Source of the DNA: Candidatus Tenderia electrophaga
GTDB lineage: Bacteria; Pseudomonadota; Gammaproteobacteria; Tenderiales; Tenderiaceae
Assembly (NCBI GenBank): GCA_001447805.1
Contig: CP013099.1
Span: 2,613,181-2,677,180 of the forward strand
Direction of reading: 5' to 3'
Length of the DNA stretch: 64,000 nucleotides
Shown: piece by piece, positions 42,891 through 52,293 of the stretch
Numbering within the stretch: the first letter of the stretch is position 1
How the letters are laid out: every line of letters begins with the position of its first letter
Made by a program: the position numbers and the translations under genes
Notes under the pieces: model-generated
Told to the model about the DNA's origin: nothing
What the model saw: only the letters and a program-made list of their open reading frames with translations
The model's database searches: none

Positions 42891-45800
42891 TTTCTTAACT
42901 GCCTATGTGAACCCACCAACGTCGCCAAGTTTGATCTCGACAACTTTCTTAGCTGCCTGTGCGGCAGTGAACCGAAAACCGCGCTCGCCTTGGCGGCCGT
43001 TGCCTTTCTTAGCTGCCTGTGCGGCAGTGAACATAAACGCGCTGTACGATGGCGATGCTCAACATTTCTTAGCTGCCTGTGCGGCAGTGAACATTTGCTC
43101 GGCAAGGCCTCGATGGGCATGACCTTTCTTAGCTGCCTGTGCGGCAATGAACAAACCGGGGTAGCCCCACGCCACCCCGGTAACTTTATTAGCTGCCTGT
43201 GCGGCAGTGAACATTTGAAAATGAAGAAAATTGTATCTGTAACATTTCTTAGCTGCCTGTGCGGCAGTGAACAACTTGTTTGGTTTTGGTGAGAAGTCGG
43301 TACATTTCTTAGCTGCCTGTGCGGCAGTGAACAGTCGCCATTAGATATCATCCCCTGCAAATGCTTTCTTAGCTGCCTGTGCGGCAGTGAACTTGAAGGC
43401 GTGCCCGTCAACGACCACAAGTACTTTCTTAGCTGCCTGTGCGGCAGTGAACCGGCAACCGCTCGACGTTCTCGGCCACAAACCTTTCTTAGCTGCCTGT
43501 GCGGCAGTGAACCGGCAACCGCTCGACGTTCTCGGCCACAAACCTTTCTTAGCTGCCTGTGCGGCAGTGAACCGGCAACCGCTCGACGTTCTCGGCCACA
43601 AACCTTTCTTAGCTGCCTGTGCGGCAGTGAACGCTGTCGAATGTGTACCCGCCCGGCGCGACTTTTTCTTAGCTGCCTGTGCGGCAGTGAACGTACTTGT
43701 CGCTATTCCAGTGCATCCAACTCGTTTCTTAGCTGCCTGTGCGGCAGTGAACCGCAGCGGCCGCGCCGGCGACGGCGAGAACGTTTTCTTAGCTGCCTGT
43801 GCGGCAGTGAACAGGGCTGTTCTGATAAATCTATAATTGCTTCATTTCTTAGCTGCCTGTGCGGCAGTGAACGTGGCGGTTGGCGTTACGCAGCTGATCG
43901 ATCTTTTCTTAGCTGCCTGTGCGGCAGTGAACACCATGGCGGGCACCCTGAGCATTAGGGTGATTTTCTTAGCTGCCTGTGCGGCAGTGAACACCGACAG
44001 CTCCGCCAGCTCGGCCAGCGTGTATTTCTTAGCTGCCTGTGCGGCAGTGAACCCAGTGACGCCGGCCCCATCGTCGCGCTGATCTTTCTTAGCTGCCTAT
44101 GCGGCAGTGAACAACCTGAGACTGCGCCAGGATGGCGAACCAATTTTCTTAGCTGCCTATGCGGCAGTGAACTCGTCCACCTTCAGCTTGTTGTCGTTCG
44201 ATGATTTCTTAGCTGCCTATGCGGCAGTGAACCTCCAGCACCAACTCTTTATCATTATCGAGGTTTTCTTAGCTGCCTATGCGGCAGTGAACTTTTCGCT
44301 GATCCCGTGGGTGTTGATGCTGTTTTTCTTAGCTGCCTATGCGGCAGTGAACTTGAAGATTTTGTGAACATACTGGATTACTGATTTCTTAGCTGCCTAT
44401 GCGGCAGTGAACGGGTTATGGAGATGGGCGAGCGGATTGCCTGGTTTCTTAGCTGCCTATGCGGCAGTGAACGTCGTGCTGCTCATTGAGCCGGTCAATC
44501 TGCCATTTCTTAGCTGCCTATGCGGCAGTGAACGTGCCGGTGCGTGAGATGGCCCTGGCGCCGATTTTCTTAGCTGCCTATGCGGCAGTGAACAACCAGG
44601 CGCTCTAGTGGGAATCTCGCCTGCCTTTCTTAGCTGCCTATGCGGCAGTGAACTCGCAGACTCATTGAGCGGCTTCGGAAACTGTTTTCTTAGCTGCCTA
44701 TGCGGCAGTGAACTTTGACCTCGTTTAACCAGAATCCAGTAACCTTTTCTTAGCTGCCTATGCGGCAGTGAACATGACCGACACCCCCATCCCCCAATAC
44801 ATCCATTTCTTAGCTGCCTATGCGGCAGTGAACGCGTGATCCGGGCATTTCCGCCGCATCGCAATTTTCTTAGCTGCCTATGCGGCAGTGAACAGCTGGA
44901 CGCCGATGACCTGCTGGCGCTGACTTTTCTTAGCTGCCTATGCGGCAGTGAACGAGACGATGCCGCCGTAGTTTTGATCCACCTCTTTCTTAGCTGCCTA
45001 TGCGGCAGTGAACGGGCAAGATACGTTTTCAATCCATGGCCTATATTTCTTAGCTGCCTATGCGGCAGTGAACACCACGACCGGGAATATTTTCATTTTG
45101 CCGTATTTCTTAGCTGCCTATGCGGCAGTGAACACCTCGGTGCGGATTTGATTGAGCGTTTTTTCTTTCTTAGCTGCCTATGCGGCAGTGAACACCAGGT
45201 GATTGAGGTGCGCGCTACCCCCGCTGTTTCTTAGCTGCCTATGCGGCAGTGAACGGCGCGGCCGTACTTTTTGATCATGCTATCGATTTTCTTAGCTGCC
45301 TATGCGGCAGTGAACCCGCATTCGGGTATTTGCGCTCAATCGCATGGTTTCTTAGCTGCCTATGCGGCAGTGAACTATTTGCTGACATGCGCCAGCAGTC
45401 GGCAATATTTCTTAGCTGCCTATGCGGCAGTGAACTAGTCGATTCCTCCACCATCGGCGGAGTTCCTTTTCTTAGCTGCCTATGCGGCAGTGAACGGACA
45501 TCCACTAGAAGATTGCCATCCGACGTTTTTCTTAGCTGCCTATGCGGCAGTGAACTCGATGCCCGCCTGGCGGCTGCTGTCGATTGCTTTCTTAGCTGCC
45601 TATGCGGCAGTGAACACGGCAATCGAAAACGCACAATAACATCGCATTTTCTTAGCTGCCTATGCGGCAGTGAACTCAAAATCCATATTCTTCATGGGTC
45701 TTCCCTTTTTCTTAGCTGCCTATGCGGCAGTGAACGCTACCAGTCGTCCGCCCGGCTTGAGGCATGTTTTCTTAGCTGCCTATGCGGCAGTGAACTGTAA

Positions 45801-47115
45801 TGTTCTGCGAGCCAAGGGGTTTCATAATTTCTTAGCTGCCTATGCGGCAGTGAACACCATCGGGCTGCACAAACCAGATGGCCATCTTTTCTTAGCTGCC
45901 TATGCGGCAGTGAACGGTGGCCTCTGGGGATGGATAGACATCAAACGTTTCTTAGCTGCCTATGCGGCAGTGAACTCACAGGCACATCGTCGGCGCCGGT
46001 GATAGCGTTTCTTAGCTGCCTATGCGGCAGTGAACATAGTGTGATGTCGCGTGGTCGCGATGATTTATTTCTTAGCTGCCTATGCGGCAGTGAACGCTGT
46101 GGTGAGTTAACCCGGCGGCATACACAATTTCTTAGCTGCCTATGCGGCAGTGAACGACGATATTAGAGCCTGCCGGTATTTTGCAGCTTTCTTAGCTGCC
46201 TATGCGGCAGTGAACCCCGCCGATACTGATCTTGAGCAAGACGCTCATTTCTTAGCTGCCTATGCGGCAGTGAACGGCGAGGTGCTCAAACACATCACCA
46301 TTATCAGTTTCTTAGCTGCCTATGCGGCAGTGAACGCGATAGCTGACGCGCTTGCGAACGATACGCCTTTCTTAGCTGCCTATGCGGCAGTGAACTTTTT
46401 TATCTTCCGCCAGTGACCGCCCATCCATTTCTTAGCTGCCTATGCGGCAGTGAACAAATTGCGCACCATTGACAGCAGCATGTCTTTTTTCTTAGCTGCC
46501 TATGCGGCAGTGAACTTTGAATACGGGCAGTATTCCGGCACTGTAGTTTTCTTAGCTGCCTATGCGGCAGTGAACTGCTGGCCTCGCGCAAAAAGCGTGC
46601 CGCGCTGTTTCTTAGCTGCCTATGCGGCAGTGAACCGCGAAAAATACCTGCAACTCACCATGACCGATTTCTTAGCTGCCTATGCGGCAGTGAACGTTTC
46701 GAAGTGCTGGCACGGTTGAGCAGTAATTTTCTTAGCTGCCTATGCGGCAGTGAACCTGAGACTCGCGGCAATACGAGATCGGCTAGTTTTCTTAGCTGCC
46801 TATGCGGCAGTGAACTCCGCAGTGCGCAGCATTTCGGCCGTGAGTTCTTTCTTAGCTGCCTATGCGGCAGTGAACATTATTTCGCCCTGAATGACAGCAA
46901 TGAATATTTTCTTAGCTGCCTATGCGGCAGTGAACGTGGGGTTGCCAATGGTGCATGAGCCCTTGGCTTTCTTAGCTGCCTATGCGGCAGTGAACTGCTG
47001 TTTGGTGCGGTTCTGGCTACTTTTGCTTTTCTTAGCTGCCTATGCGGCAGTGAACTGATGCCTGGTGTATTTTCCGGTGACGACGACTTTCTTAGCTGCC
47101 TATGCGGCAGTGAAC
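42891..47115 (-). CRISPR. Type I-F CRISPR array, 71 repeats and 70 spacers
   Basis: 28-bp repeats, on the minus strand starting GTTCACTGCCGC and ending GGCAGCTAAGAAA, with a CTGCC/GGCAG stem, the standard type I-F repeat. The first full repeat starts at 42,945 and the last at 47,088. The period is 60 (32-bp spacers) except three 61-bp steps at 44,506, 45,227 and 45,288. A degenerate repeat lacking 6 bp lies at 42,891-42,912, marking the leader-distal end. The leader is on the cas6f side. The 19 distal full repeats read GCACAGG and the 51 leader-proximal read GCATAGG. One spacer occurs three times in a row (43,453-43,604). Two repeats (43,125 and 43,185) carry other single changes. Reading frames over the array are artefacts. 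Confidence 0.99.
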
Positions 47116-47244
47116 GTGACAAAGCCACTTATAAGTCCCTAATTGTAAAAGAGCATGTTCCAAAATAGGAAAACCCACCCTTTTTGGCAGGGTGGGTATA
47201 AGTATTTGATTTAAAACACTTGAGGCTATATGCCTCAAAAAGGG
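47116..47244 (-). promoter_or_regulatory. CRISPR leader and cas operon terminators
   Basis: AT-rich leader between cas6f and the first repeat. It contains two hairpins: TTGAGGC/GCCTCAA (47,220-47,238) one codon after the cas6f stop, and ACCCACCCT/AGGGTGGGT (47,173-47,197) followed on the minus strand by TTTTCC, a likely Rho-independent terminator for the cas operon. The remaining 57 bases next to the array are the probable array promoter. Confidence 0.65.
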
Positions 47245-47811
47245 TCAAAACCAAGGAATGGTGGCTTCGTTACTCAGACCGTAGGTGTTGAATTCACCAC
47301 TCGAGGAGTGTGACTTGGGCGGCATATGCTCCAAAAACAGCCTGAACCGCTGACCGGTGCTTTCACTCTTTAGTTGCAGATAGGGTAAATCAAGCCGTTT
47401 TTCTACTGAGTCAGGGATAAGCCCCTCTACATCTCGCTCGGTTACGTCTTCGTGTCGCTTGCGGTACCGACGACGCATCCGCTCGGCACTTGATTTAGCT
47501 TGCACCCGGCGGATCCTGCAGTGTGACGAATCTGGCGGTACCGGGGTTATTTCACCTACCTCCACATGATCCCGCATCCCGGACAGCCAGTTCTTCTTTT
47601 GAAGATTTTCGAGCGCCGCTTCTGAACCATGCAGCCTAAGAATATCTCCCAAGTGGGGCCGTTTTTTATCTACTTTTGGAAAACTTACTCCTATCTCTCT
47701 GCTTTGAAGAGCTACCAATGCTCGGTGCAGCTTGGCAAATAAAGCATTTATCAGCATTGGGGCAGGAAACTCCGGGTCGGGCAGTATCTTTATATTTTGA
47801 TACCTATTCAT
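47245..47811 (-). CDS. cas6f: Cas6f (Csy4), crRNA endoribonuclease
   Basis: 188 aa, four bases after cas7f. It cuts pre-crRNA at the base of the repeat stem and stays bound in the Cascade complex. His29 (ALFAKLHRAL) matches the Csy4 catalytic His, and Ser149 in LQLKSESTGQRFRLF fits the catalytic Ser. An Arg-rich helix (RIRRVQAKSSAERMRRRYRK) for RNA groove binding lies at about 100-118. Length matches the family. Confidence 0.95.
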   Translation of the reverse strand: MNRYQNIKILPDPEFPAPMLINALFAKLHRALVALQSREIGVSFPKVDKKRPHLGDILRLHGSEAALENLQKKNWLSGMRDHVEVGEITPVPPDSSHCRIRRVQAKSSAERMRRRYRKRHEDVTERDVEGLIPDSVEKRLDLPYLQLKSESTGQRFRLFLEHMPPKSHSSSGEFNTYGLSNEATIPWF

Positions 47812-47814
47812 AGC

Positions 47815-48861
47815 TTAGTCCTTTTCGCTGGAGCCAAATACCCCACCTCGGATCAGAGTTGCCATTACGTAGTGTTGGTGTCCCTCTTCCGGCTCCTTGC
47901 CTTTGAGCACCCAATTGTCCAACAGGTTGTAAAAATCGATCTTCTGTTTCGGCTGCCGATAAGCTTTTCCTTGCGAAGTCACAGAACCATAAGGTTCAAC
48001 GGCAATGGGGCCGATGCCGTCCACATCGTCATACCAGGTATCGATGGTACGCAGGGCGTTACCGATTTTTTGGCTGTGCATGGCGGCTACTTCGCTACCC
48101 GCCTCTCCTACAGAGTAAAGTGTCTTACTCTTTTGTCCTTTTTGCGATCCGCGATCCAAGATAAGCTCTTGCGATGGGTAAATCTCTTGGCCATCTCCAA
48201 CTCGAACGTAGGCGACGATTTCCACCAAGGTATACTCTTTGCCTGCCAGGCCGTTTTCGATTACACCTGCCAAGGATTTGAAATCAGCCTCTGCATTGCT
48301 CGGCACACTGAAATTACGCAAGGAGAAATCGAGGGCATTAAACTCCCAGCTATTGATCACGGAGCCATCCTTCAAATGGTTGACCTGCACAGCGACCTGT
48401 TCTGCCCCCAATCGGTTGCGCCATAAAAAACGGCCGTTGGCGATATTGTGCGCGTAACGCTTTGCCAATTCACCAAAGCCGGACTGGTCTACATAGCCAT
48501 TAACGGTGGCCTGGAGCTGTTGCTGATAGTCGGCACTATTACAGGCGGAGGGTGTTCCCGCGCCACCCAATACTTTCAATGTGAAACGGGCACGCAACGT
48601 ATCGGCATCGTTAGGTAACATTGCCACATCCACTGTTTGTAGATTTGGGGCCTGAATTGAGGCATCGAGTTTCGCGGGATCCTGATCTTTGGTCTTGAGC
48701 CGGTTGGAAATCGTGCCCCGCACCGACTTTTCCCGAATGGTAACGGCAGGCCAGTGATGACCATTATTCTGATCACCCCACGCCCCGGCACTAAAAAGTG
48801 CGTCGGACGGGTCCAGTTTACGTTCAAATGCCAATACAGATGCAGTTTTAAGTTCAGCCAT
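47815..48861 (-). CDS. cas7f: Cas7f (Csy3), Cascade backbone
   Basis: 348 aa. Family features: [47 protein letters not shown] and [19 protein letters not shown]. Six copies would line the crRNA in the type I-F surveillance complex, flipping every sixth base. Fits between cas5f and cas6f as in the canonical operon. Confidence 0.96.
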   Translation of the reverse strand: MAELKTASVLAFERKLDPSDALFSAGAWGDQNNGHHWPAVTIREKSVRGTISNRLKTKDQDPAKLDASIQAPNLQTVDVAMLPNDADTLRARFTLKVLGGAGTPSACNSADYQQQLQATVNGYVDQSGFGELAKRYAHNIANGRFLWRNRLGAEQVAVQVNHLKDGSVINSWEFNALDFSLRNFSVPSNAEADFKSLAGVIENGLAGKEYTLVEIVAYVRVGDGQEIYPSQELILDRGSQKGQKSKTLYSVGEAGSEVAAMHSQKIGNALRTIDTWYDDVDGIGPIAVEPYGSVTSQGKAYRQPKQKIDFYNLLDNWVLKGKEPEEGHQHYVMATLIRGGVFGSSEKD

Positions 48862-48871
48862 GTTCTACTCC

Positions 48872-49843
48872 TTACTTATTATTAATGTCAGTGTTAGTTA
48901 CAAAATCAGCGTAGCGGTTGCTGCACCGGTAGATACCTTTCTCAACATCCGCTTGTTGATGCCACAGTAGTTGTTGCAGCGTGGTTATACGATGAGGGCT
49001 TACCCATTCACCCAGTGAATAGAGGTTTTCAACGAAACAGAAAGGCGTCTCGTTATCGCGCGCGTTGCGCACTTCGCCGGGTTGGTAGAGTGGTGAAATC
49101 GACGCATACCCTACCGGGATGGGCACCAGCCAGCCTGGATTTTTACGGATGCCCCACTGCTTCTCATCAGGATTGTCAGGATCGGGAACATCCGGCTCGA
49201 TATTGAGACGCGAGAGGTCCAAAAGTGCATCAAGCGCGTTGCTCTCAGCATCGGTTTGACGCAGCCAGGCCAAACGCTGCTGGAGCCTGTCCTCCCTCTG
49301 TACCAGCGCAAAGCCCGGCAGTAACCGGCGACGTAGCTTCATGAACAGCACATCCTGGCTTTGTCGATCGATTGGTAACGACCAGTATTGTGGTTGGTAA
49401 CGGCGATCGCGCCTAGGCAGCAGTGTGCCACCGGCCAATCGCTGGAGATAAAGAGTGCGGTTTAGTTCGCTCAAAAAGGCTTCGCGATCCTCCTCATCCA
49501 AGTGGTCGTTTAGTCCAATGACCAGACTCACCTCCATGTGGGCGCGGCCCTCTTCGACAATGGCCGCCGTTTTGCCATCCTTGCCCACTGGGTGACGTGC
49601 CAGGTTAAACACGCGGGTATATTTTCCTGCCGGTTGAGAGACCTGGGGTTCAAACTTGTGACAGACGATGCCAACACCGCCAAAGCCCTCTTCCAGTGAG
49701 TTAGCCAGGCGCCTCTCCAACGCATGGACAAAACCGCTAAAAGCGGTGGGCGATGGAAATCCCCATGTGAGCGGCCCGGAAACCGCATTGGCGTTTTGCA
49801 CTTGCAAGCGGGGCAATACGATGAGTGCTTTAGGATCAGTCAT
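48872..49843 (-). CDS. cas5f: Cas5f (Csy2)
   Basis: 323 aa from the ATG at 49843, overlapping cas8f by 8 bases; the upstream 22 codons are antisense-like. Conserved segments: LIVLPRLQVQNANAVSGPLT, WGFPSPTAFSGFVHALERRL and GKYTRVFNLARHPVGKDGKT. Binds the 5' handle of crRNA with Cas8f. Confidence 0.95.
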   Translation of the reverse strand: MTDPKALIVLPRLQVQNANAVSGPLTWGFPSPTAFSGFVHALERRLANSLEEGFGGVGIVCHKFEPQVSQPAGKYTRVFNLARHPVGKDGKTAAIVEEGRAHMEVSLVIGLNDHLDEEDREAFLSELNRTLYLQRLAGGTLLPRRDRRYQPQYWSLPIDRQSQDVLFMKLRRRLLPGFALVQREDRLQQRLAWLRQTDAESNALDALLDLSRLNIEPDVPDPDNPDEKQWGIRKNPGWLVPIPVGYASISPLYQPGEVRNARDNETPFCFVENLYSLGEWVSPHRITTLQQLLWHQQADVEKGIYRCSNRYADFVTNTDINNK

Positions 49844-51143
49844 ACTCCACCTCCAAGCGCAGCATGGAGAGGACTTTATCCAAGTCTCTTTCCCATTTAG
49901 CAGCCTCATCCCTGCTCAATGGCAAGCTATTTTTCTTTTTGATCAGTTGGCCGTTCAGCCAGTTGGCAAAGCGCTTACAAACGGCCTCCTTCCAATCGCC
50001 CCATGTGTAGGTTTTGGCAAACGCCTCATCGCTCTCCGCCCGCACCGGGTTAAACCAGCACTGTTCGTCCATGTTTAGGTGGCACTCATCCAATGCCGTC
50101 CAGTGACTATCGATCTCACGCAACTGGGCAGCAAACTGCAACAGCTCTTCAATGATTCGATTTACCAGCTCAATGCGCTTGTTGCGTATCTCAAAGTTGT
50201 TTTGATCTTCCCTCAGGCTGTAGAGAAAATTGCGCAACTCCCGAACCGCCGCTTTTACCTCCGGACGCCGTCCAAACCAGCCGTCGAAAACGCTCTCTAC
50301 ACGTAACGGGGGTTTAACCGGCTCCGAAACCCAATCCGGTGGGCATGAACGAAGCAGATAGTTCTCGCCATAGCGTTCGCTATTGAGTTGGCTGATGTTT
50401 TGCGGTTTGGTGCCACCGAATTGCTGAATTACTATTCGCGGATATTCATGGTAACCATGAGGATGTGCTTTTCCTTCACGACGAGCGTCTCGGGCCGCCT
50501 TCGCCTCTTCTGAGAAGCGGTCATCCCTGACAGTTTGCCACACGTGATGGACCAGCGACGTCGGAAACATCGGCGCGAGCAGGTGAAACTCATCTTCGCC
50601 GATGGGCCAGTAGAGCTGCTTCGCCAATTTATGAGACGCGGGCTCCCCCTTACTCTCAACCAGCCCCGCAAACGCCTCCATCCAGGTCTGTTTCTGTTCA
50701 TCATCCGATGGCAGGACTTGCCGAAGTGCAGAGTCGGCCTCAATGGCACGGGCAAGCAGCGATTTCTCCTGCACCTCCAGGCGCAGAAATTTATAGACAT
50801 CCAGCGCAGCCGCATTCCCCACCACATCCTGCGCGATCTCGCCCGCCAATGTGTGAGTACCAATCGCCAACTCTCCCGCATCGACATTGCCAGGTGAGTT
50901 GAGATTGGTGCCCTTGGCATCTGGATGAATGTATTTCAACGCATGGGTAATTTGCTGAATCTGTCCGACCCTGCGCGCCGCATCGGGAATCCAGTTTTCC
51001 AGTTTAAAGTCTTCGATAAGCTTTTGCCGCTTCTCCTCATCCTTGGCCTTCTCCAGCTTGGCCTGCAGGCGCTCCTGCAGAAAACCGTCGATGACGGTGC
51101 GGAGCTGGGCTATCTCTTCCGTCTCCGTTATTGCTTGTGTCAC
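49836..51143 (-). CDS. cas8f: Cas8f (Csy1), large Cascade subunit
   Basis: 435 aa, GTG start with GGGGGA upstream. Family features: EEIAQLRTVIDGFLQERLQA, RVGQIQQITHALKYIHPDAK, HEYPRIVIQQFGGTKPQNIS and LNSERYGENYLLRSCPPDW. It recognises the PAM (CC for type I-F) and recruits Cas2-3. First cas gene of the interference operon; its promoter is probably the one at 51,724-51,751. Confidence 0.95.
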   Translation of the reverse strand: MTQAITETEEIAQLRTVIDGFLQERLQAKLEKAKDEEKRQKLIEDFKLENWIPDAARRVGQIQQITHALKYIHPDAKGTNLNSPGNVDAGELAIGTHTLAGEIAQDVVGNAAALDVYKFLRLEVQEKSLLARAIEADSALRQVLPSDDEQKQTWMEAFAGLVESKGEPASHKLAKQLYWPIGEDEFHLLAPMFPTSLVHHVWQTVRDDRFSEEAKAARDARREGKAHPHGYHEYPRIVIQQFGGTKPQNISQLNSERYGENYLLRSCPPDWVSEPVKPPLRVESVFDGWFGRRPEVKAAVRELRNFLYSLREDQNNFEIRNKRIELVNRIIEELLQFAAQLREIDSHWTALDECHLNMDEQCWFNPVRAESDEAFAKTYTWGDWKEAVCKRFANWLNGQLIKKKNSLPLSRDEAAKWERDLDKVLSMLRLEVEYD

Positions 51144-51218
51144 AAATAGATCCCCCTTAATACATGCATCTTTATTAAAAAAGGCAGACCACCAAGAGTG
51201 GCCCGCCTCGTACTTGTA

Positions 51219-51443
51219 TCAACCCGGACTTTTACTCGGGTCATCTTTTCGTTGATAGGTACGCTCTTCCTGAAACAGCCCATCTTCTTTATGGATCTTC
51301 ACTGAACCGGTTTTATCCTTCATGTAGTCACGCGTTTTCTCAATGATCTCGCGCTTTGTCTCTGCTGTTTTGGAGGCACGCCGCCCCCCTTCTTTGGTGA
51401 GATTCCATTTCTCACCTTGCTTTTTGATGTGGTAGTTATCCAC
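51219..51443 (-). CDS. DUF2188 small protein upstream of cas8f
   Basis: 74 aa, GTG start with GAGG 8 bases upstream. MDNYHIKKQGEKWNLTKEGG, SKTAETKREIIEKTRDYMKD and SVKIHKEDGLFQEERTY match the DUF2188 beta-alpha-beta pattern. Function unknown in the family. Being first in the cas8f transcript it may be an accessory or regulator of the system, or a passenger. Confidence 0.7.
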   Translation of the reverse strand: MDNYHIKKQGEKWNLTKEGGRRASKTAETKREIIEKTRDYMKDKTGSVKIHKEDGLFQEERTYQRKDDPSKSPG

Positions 51444-51482
51444 TGTTATAACCTCACGATTTAATCGGACATTGGGTCAAAT

Positions 51483-51658
51483 GCAGGGGAAATACACTTC
51501 CCCTGCTTACTGGGTTAGAATGCCCGGAGCAGCAACTCCGGGCTTAGGCTCTTCTGATTCGATGGACGCAAAGCATCTTCTGTCCTCCTTTAGGTGGATC
51601 TCGCTAGTCACGAGAGGGGTTGCAGCTTCAACTGGCGCCGCACCACCGGCGCCAGTTG
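51483..51658 (-). promoter_or_regulatory. Structured leader with three strong hairpins upstream of DUF2188-cas8f
   Basis: Three perfect hairpins in a row: CAACTGGCGCC/GGCGCCAGTTG (51,629-51,658), GCCCGGAG/CTCCGGGC (51,522-51,543) and GCAGGGGAA/TTCCCCTGC (51,483-51,506). None is followed by a T-run on the minus strand. Between the first two, AAAGGAGGA precedes a ten-codon ORF (51,576-51,544, MLCVHRIRRA) with a tandem AGA AGA. A 54-codon frame from a TTG at 51,671 also spans the region. The leader may be an RNA in its own right. Confidence 0.5.
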
Positions 51659-51676
51659 ATCCCTTAAACAAGTCCT

Positions 51677-51702
51677 CCTTAGTAGTACTTATGAATTAAA
51701 AG
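51677..51702 (+). promoter_or_regulatory. Target site of the mini-CRISPR guide: CC PAM plus 24-bp protospacer
   Basis: CC at 51,677-51,678, then 24 bp matching the mini-CRISPR spacer at 19 positions. Mismatches are at positions 6, 14, 18, 19 and 24. Positions 6, 18 and 24 are bases flipped out by Cas7 and not read. Seed positions 1-5 and 7-13 are perfect. It lies at about +15 to +38 of the predicted cas8f transcript and its PAM overlaps an AAGGAGGA sequence. Confidence 0.8.
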
Positions 51703-51723
51703 ATAAAACGATACCTAACCGCA

Positions 51724-51751
51724 ATAGTACATCCAAAACCGAAGAAGTCAA
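51724..51751 (-). promoter_or_regulatory. Predicted sigma-70 promoter of the DUF2188-cas8f operon
   Basis: Minus-strand TTGACT (51,751-51,746), 16-base spacer, TACTAT (51,729-51,724). Transcription would start near 51,717, just before the guide's target site. The stretch 51,444-52,047 has no convincing gene and holds this control region. Confidence 0.6.
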
Positions 51752-51824
51752 GAAAGAGCCCCAACTGTCCAATATTTAGCCGATAACCAACTCCTCTTAC
51801 CTTACAAAAACCTATTGATAAACA

Positions 51825-51937
51825 TGGCATAATGTCTGAACTGCCGAACAGGCAGCTAAGAAATTAGTTGTACTTAAGAAACAAAACATTCACTGCCGCA
51901 TAGGCAGTTACACATGCCGGGCCTGAAAGCCCGGCAT
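51825..51937 (+). ncRNA. Mini-CRISPR encoding a crRNA-like regulatory guide (CreA/CreR-like)
   Basis: Two diverged I-F repeats at 51,836-51,863 (24 of 28 bases as in the array) and 51,888-51,915 (22 of 28). They keep the CTGCC/GGCAG stem and, in the first, the 5' handle CTAAGAAA. They flank a 24-base spacer (51,864-51,887) instead of 32. An extended -10, TGGCATAAT (51,825-51,833), would start transcription at the first repeat, and a hairpin ATGCCGGGC/GCCCGGCAT (51,914-51,937) closes the unit. The spacer matches the site at 51,679-51,702. Cas6f should process it; the short, imperfect pairing predicts Cascade binding without cutting. Function inferred from known CreTA/CreR systems. Confidence 0.8.
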
Positions 51938-52006
51938 CATCCCGATACCCACCCTCACGTCGCCCCATAAACACTTGGCGACCCCACACTCTTTTGCTAC
52001 ATTTCT

Positions 52007-52027
52007 AATGCGCATCATGAATGCGCA
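52007..52027. promoter_or_regulatory. Possible CcdA operator (paired AATGCGCA)
   Basis: AATGCGCA occurs at 52,007-52,014 and 52,020-52,027, 13 bp apart and 20 bp before the ccdA ATG. TGCGCA is itself palindromic. CcdA-type antitoxins repress their own operon through such sites; assignment is inferred. Confidence 0.4.
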
Positions 52028-52047
52028 CTCAATATGGAGTAAACCTT

Positions 52048-52293
52048 ATGCCCCATCTATACAACGAAAACGCCGCCAAAAAGTCCACCAACCTCAGCAT
52101 CAACAGCGACCTGCTTGCCAAGGTGAAAAAACTTAACATCAACCTCTCCGCCACCCTGGAACATGCCCTGGCCGAGGAGTTGAAAAGAGCCGAACGGGAT
52201 AAGTGGCTGAAGGAGAACAAAGGCGCCATCGATGAACTGAACAAACTGGCCGATAAAACCGGGCTGTTCTCCGATGCCTATCGGGGTTTCTGA
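52048..52293 (+). CDS. ccdA: CcdA-like antitoxin
   Basis: 81 aa from the ATG at 52048 (GGAG 8 bases upstream). NENAAKKSTNLSINSDLLAK followed by LNINLSATLEHALAEEL is the ribbon-helix-helix DNA-binding half, and WLKENKGAIDELNKLADKTG with LFSDAYRGF is the typical CcdA toxin-binding end. It overlaps ccdB (TGATG). Inserted between cas2-3 and the cas8f operon, on the opposite strand. Confidence 0.92.
   Translation: MPHLYNENAAKKSTNLSINSDLLAKVKKLNINLSATLEHALAEELKRAERDKWLKENKGAIDELNKLADKTGLFSDAYRGF

Noticed and set aside
42845-47128. Many frames with FLSCLCGSE, FLAACAAVN or SLPHRQLRK repeats
   Set aside because: Translations of the CRISPR repeats in three frames on both strands.
51507-51671. 54-codon minus-strand frame from a TTG in the cas8f leader
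   Set aside because: The TTG is only two bases from the AGGAGG, two strong hairpins lie within the frame, and the product is low in complexity; a structured RNA is more likely.
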